Positions 61,043 to 64,000 of a DNA stretch of 64,000 nucleotides are shown piece after piece. Both the position numbers and the translations under genes were made by a program. The stretch covers positions 1,462,640-1,526,639 of the forward strand of contig NZ_ML142848.1 in assembly GCF_004138485.1 (NCBI RefSeq), written 5' to 3'. This DNA comes from Peristeroidobacter soli (GTDB taxonomy: Bacteria > Pseudomonadota > Gammaproteobacteria > Steroidobacterales > Steroidobacteraceae). Below the pieces are notes generated by a model that was not told the origin of the DNA, made no database searches, and saw only the letters and a program-made list of their open reading frames with translations. Each line of letters starts with the position of its first letter. The first letter of the stretch is position 1.

Positions 61043-62578
61043 TCAATCGGTGAGAGAGTCCCGCATGTGTCGCGGGTTCTCGTATAAGTCCTGCGCTTTT
61101 GCCCAGAAACGCTTTGCTTCTTTTTCGCGGCCCCGTCGCATCAAATAAACATAGCCGGCGCGACCGCCTTCCTCGGTGAGCTCGAGATCCTGCTCGACCG
61201 CCAGCAACAAATGTTTCAGGCCGCGATCGTCGTTGCGATCCAGCAGCATGCGTCCCATCAGCAGATGCGCTTTGGGATACTCGCCGTCGCGTGACAACAG
61301 TTGCTCGAGCGTCTCCATCGCCTCGACCTCGCGGTCGATTTCGAGCAGCAACAGCACCTTCTCCCAGATCTCTTTTTCGTTGAGCGCGGAGTTTTGTGCA
61401 TCCTCGAGCAAGGTGAGCTTCGCCTTTGCCTCGGCGATCTCGGTGTGACGCTTGCGCCATTTGGGCGCCGTGTCCTGCTGCCACTCGTCGTCGAAGAATT
61501 TCACCAGCTGCGACGTCGATGGATGAAACAACGTCAGGGCTGAACGATCGGGATCGTGCACCGGCGTCGACGGCTCGATGTCGAGCGCAGCCAGCCGTTC
61601 GGCGAGACTGGGATGCGTATCCTCATCGGCGGCATAACGCCGCAAACTTTGCTGCAACCAATCCGGCCGCGCCCACTGCTGCTCCGCTGCTTTGAACGCG
61701 CGCGGCATCAACGCGTGCGGCATGTATGGCGGATCGGGCTGTCGCTCGACCTGATCGTACAATCGTTTCCAGAACACTTCGGACAGGAACCGGCCCGCAA
61801 GCTCCAGTTTCGTCAGTGCAGCGCCGATGGCCGCCGGGCTCGTCACATTCGCTGCCGCACGGTCCGCAACGTACTCATGATTGCGCGCGAGCACGAAGCT
61901 GTACGCATAGAAATACGGCGCGTACCAACCATAGAACGCGCCGAGAATCTGGTCGAATATTCCGACGGGATTGCTGAACTTCGATTCCAGCGCGTGCCAC
62001 GTCACGCGCTGCCTGTAAATCCATGCACCGAACTTGCCGTGGGCCTGCGACAGATGGCCCATCTCATGCGCGATCACGGCTTTCAGCTCGTCGGTGGTGA
62101 GCACCATGGCGAGCGGCAAACCGATCTCCAGATGATTGCGATAATTGCCGAAGATGCCCCAGCTCGGCGTCTGCACGATGCAAGCATTGAACTCGGAGCT
62201 GACGGACACTGAGTCCACGCGCACTCCCCCGATCTTCGCCGCCACTTCGTCGATGGCTGCGAATAAACGCGGTGTTTCTTCCGGAGTGACGCGCAAGCCG
62301 GCGGGCTCAGCGATGTGAACCCACAGCGCGCGAATCATTCCCACCAATGTGACTAATCCAACGGCGCACGCCACGATGAGCGGTGCACGGAAACGTTCGC
62401 CGGAGAGCAACGGACTGAACGTGAACCAGAAGGTGATGAGGATGATGACCGCGAGCAAAAAGATCGAGGCGTAACCGAGCGCCGCGAGCGCACCGACTTT
62501 CAACGCATAAAACCCAGGATTGTCGTCGGCCTGGCGTTCCAGGCGCCCGATCAGGGCCGAGAACTCATGTCTTTCCAT
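61043..62578 (-). CDS. M48 family metallopeptidase with C-terminal TPR-like region
   Basis: AVIAHEMGHLSQAHGKFG; NHEYVADRAAA; TM segments. Confidence 0.92.
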   Translation of the reverse strand: MERHEFSALIGRLERQADDNPGFYALKVGALAALGYASIFLLAVIILITFWFTFSPLLSGERFRAPLIVACAVGLVTLVGMIRALWVHIAEPAGLRVTPEETPRLFAAIDEVAAKIGGVRVDSVSVSSEFNACIVQTPSWGIFGNYRNHLEIGLPLAMVLTTDELKAVIAHEMGHLSQAHGKFGAWIYRQRVTWHALESKFSNPVGIFDQILGAFYGWYAPYFYAYSFVLARNHEYVADRAAANVTSPAAIGAALTKLELAGRFLSEVFWKRLYDQVERQPDPPYMPHALMPRAFKAAEQQWARPDWLQQSLRRYAADEDTHPSLAERLAALDIEPSTPVHDPDRSALTLFHPSTSQLVKFFDDEWQQDTAPKWRKRHTEIAEAKAKLTLLEDAQNSALNEKEIWEKVLLLLEIDREVEAMETLEQLLSRDGEYPKAHLLMGRMLLDRNDDRGLKHLLLAVEQDLELTEEGGRAGYVYLMRRGREKEAKRFWAKAQDLYENPRHMRDSLTD

Positions 62579-62682
62579 AATCTGTCGCCAGGGGACGGTG
62601 AACCGAGGCGAGGGTACGGAATTCGGTCACGTTTGCCGCGTGATGCGGTTCTCATTATTGGGTTATGTGTTGATGGGAGCGA

Positions 62683-63286
62683 AAGACCCCTCCCCTAACC
62701 CCCTCCCGTGCCCGGGTGGGAGAACAGGAAATTTATTTTTCTCCTGCGGAGGGCCCGGAACCCGATGCTCCGCTCCCCCACCGTGCGCGGGAGAGCTAAG
62801 GGATTTTTCCTGCGCAGCGCCTGGAGCTGAAGTTCGGACTCCCTGCCTCGCACGGGAGAATCGGGAATCTTTCTTTCGCTGATGGCCCGAGCCGGAGGTT
62901 CAGACTCCCCTGCCATGCGCGGCAGAACGAGGGATCTTTCTCTCTCGCTGATGACCCGAGCCAGAGGTTCAGACTTCCCTGCCGTGCACGGCAGAACGAG
63001 GGATCTTTTCTCTCGCTGATGACCTGGAGTCGGCGGTTCAGATTCCTGCCGTGCGCGTGAATGAGAGATTTTTCAGCGGGCGCGGATCTGGAAGGGCCAG
63101 CTCCTTTGTGAGCTCGGCATCGGAGGGTTCGGATTTCCCGCCGTGGACGGAGCGCAAGTTTTGAGGGGCGCCCTGTCGTTTGGAGATGCGGCTGGAATCG
63201 TCCCGGTGAATCTCCGGAAGAAAAAACTTTCTTAACAATTTGAATCCCCCTCCCGTTCACGGGAGGGGGACAAGGGGGTGGGTCTT
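62683..63286. repeat. Intergenic repeat element: ~40-bp imperfect terminal inverted repeats enclosing ~66-90-bp degenerate tandem units with internal palindromes
   Basis: aagacccctcccctaaccccctcccgtgcccggg / inverted cccgttcacgggagggggacaagggggtgggtctt; unit anchors at ~62830, 62896, 62965, 63034, 63124. Confidence 0.85.
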
Positions 63287-63309
63287 ACGGCTTGATTTAC
63301 CAACAACGC

Positions 63310-63888
63310 TCAGTAGAACAACCCGTTCACCACACTCACAACCAATCCACTGGTAACCGCCGCCAACACCACATCATTATTCACCCGCACCCAATGATGC
63401 CCCCGCGGCGGCGCGTGCAAGTGATACCGGCCGTAGTCACTCACGATGTAGCGAGTCTCGCAGTACGACCGCGGCAGGTAGTCGCCATGTCGCCAACTGC
63501 GGACATAGTAGCCTCGCGGCGCGACGTAACGGCCTCGGTCGTAACGGTGCTGATCGACCCGGCCGTTCACATAGCCCGCCCGATACGCATCGCGTCGATC
63601 GTAACGATCATGATCGCGGCGATAGTCGCGACGGTCCCAGTCCCGGCGATCATGGTCGCGACGGTCCCAGTCTTTGCGACCATCGCGGTCATGGCTGCGA
63701 TAGTCGCGGCGATCCCAATCCTTGCGTCCATCACGGTCACGACTCCACTGCTCGCGACGATCCTTGCCATGATCGTCGTAGCGACGCTCGTGACGGCCAT
63801 GATCGCGATCGTCATTGCCCGCGTAGACCGTAGTCGCCGTGCCCGCGAGCATCGACATCGCTACGGCGGCAGCAAACAGGGTTTTCAT
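63310..63888 (-). CDS. RcnB-like periplasmic protein with Asp/Arg-rich repeat region
   Basis: Signal peptide; (RDGRKDWDRRDYRSHD)-type repeats; C-terminal RSWRHGDYLPRSYCETRYIVSDYGRYHLHAPPRGHHWVRVNNDVVLAAVTSGLVVSVVNGLFY. Confidence 0.83.
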   Translation of the reverse strand: MKTLFAAAVAMSMLAGTATTVYAGNDDRDHGRHERRYDDHGKDRREQWSRDRDGRKDWDRRDYRSHDRDGRKDWDRRDHDRRDWDRRDYRRDHDRYDRRDAYRAGYVNGRVDQHRYDRGRYVAPRGYYVRSWRHGDYLPRSYCETRYIVSDYGRYHLHAPPRGHHWVRVNNDVVLAAVTSGLVVSVVNGLFY

Positions 63889-64000
63889 CGCCATCTCCTC
63901 GTGACACCGGCACCGCCGGTGATGGGCAGGATGCCCAAATGCCTGGTTGTGCAGGGATGCAAACAACCGGCTTGGGAGACACTATTGCCCAACCGATCTG

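Noticed and set aside
62796-63260. Repeat region considered as a CRISPR array or as a repeat-protein gene
   Set aside because: Units are diverged along their whole length without unique spacers, so not CRISPR. The 154-aa ORF looks like a by-product of a near-69-bp period; kept only as a repeat element.

Overview
GC-rich, gene-dense chromosomal window, gammaproteobacterial by protein similarity (taxonomic label is inference). Most of it is housekeeping: a tkt-gap-pgk-pyk block, hemL with a divergent rubredoxin, mpl, rnd, adk, pfp and hppA, pcm-rhodanese-tolC, a three-subunit molybdenum hydroxylase, gnd, a peptidase M13 gene, a fused aspartate kinase/homoserine dehydrogenase and an M48 peptidase. 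An accessory surface-glycan block with an orphan wzi and several glycosyltransferases lies at about 16.5-23.7 kb. I saw no CRISPR array, rRNA, tRNA, IS element or prophage. The best leads are: (1) an adenylate kinase with a ~180-aa histone-H1-like Lys/Ala tail built on a 13-aa period, divergent from a PPi-type phosphofructokinase with a short basic N-terminus and next to a K+-independent-type H+-pyrophosphatase; (2) a bacterial protein with the animal beta-1,4-galactosyltransferase (GT7) motif set in the glycan block; (3) a subtilase-like lipoprotein that seems to lack its catalytic residues, overlapping an M13 peptidase gene; (4) an AK-HSD fusion too short to hold the usual ACT region; (5) a three-copy duplication of a gene-end/gene-start junction in the Mo-hydroxylase operon; (6) two structured intergenic repeat elements (2.3-2.5 kb and 62.7-63.3 kb).
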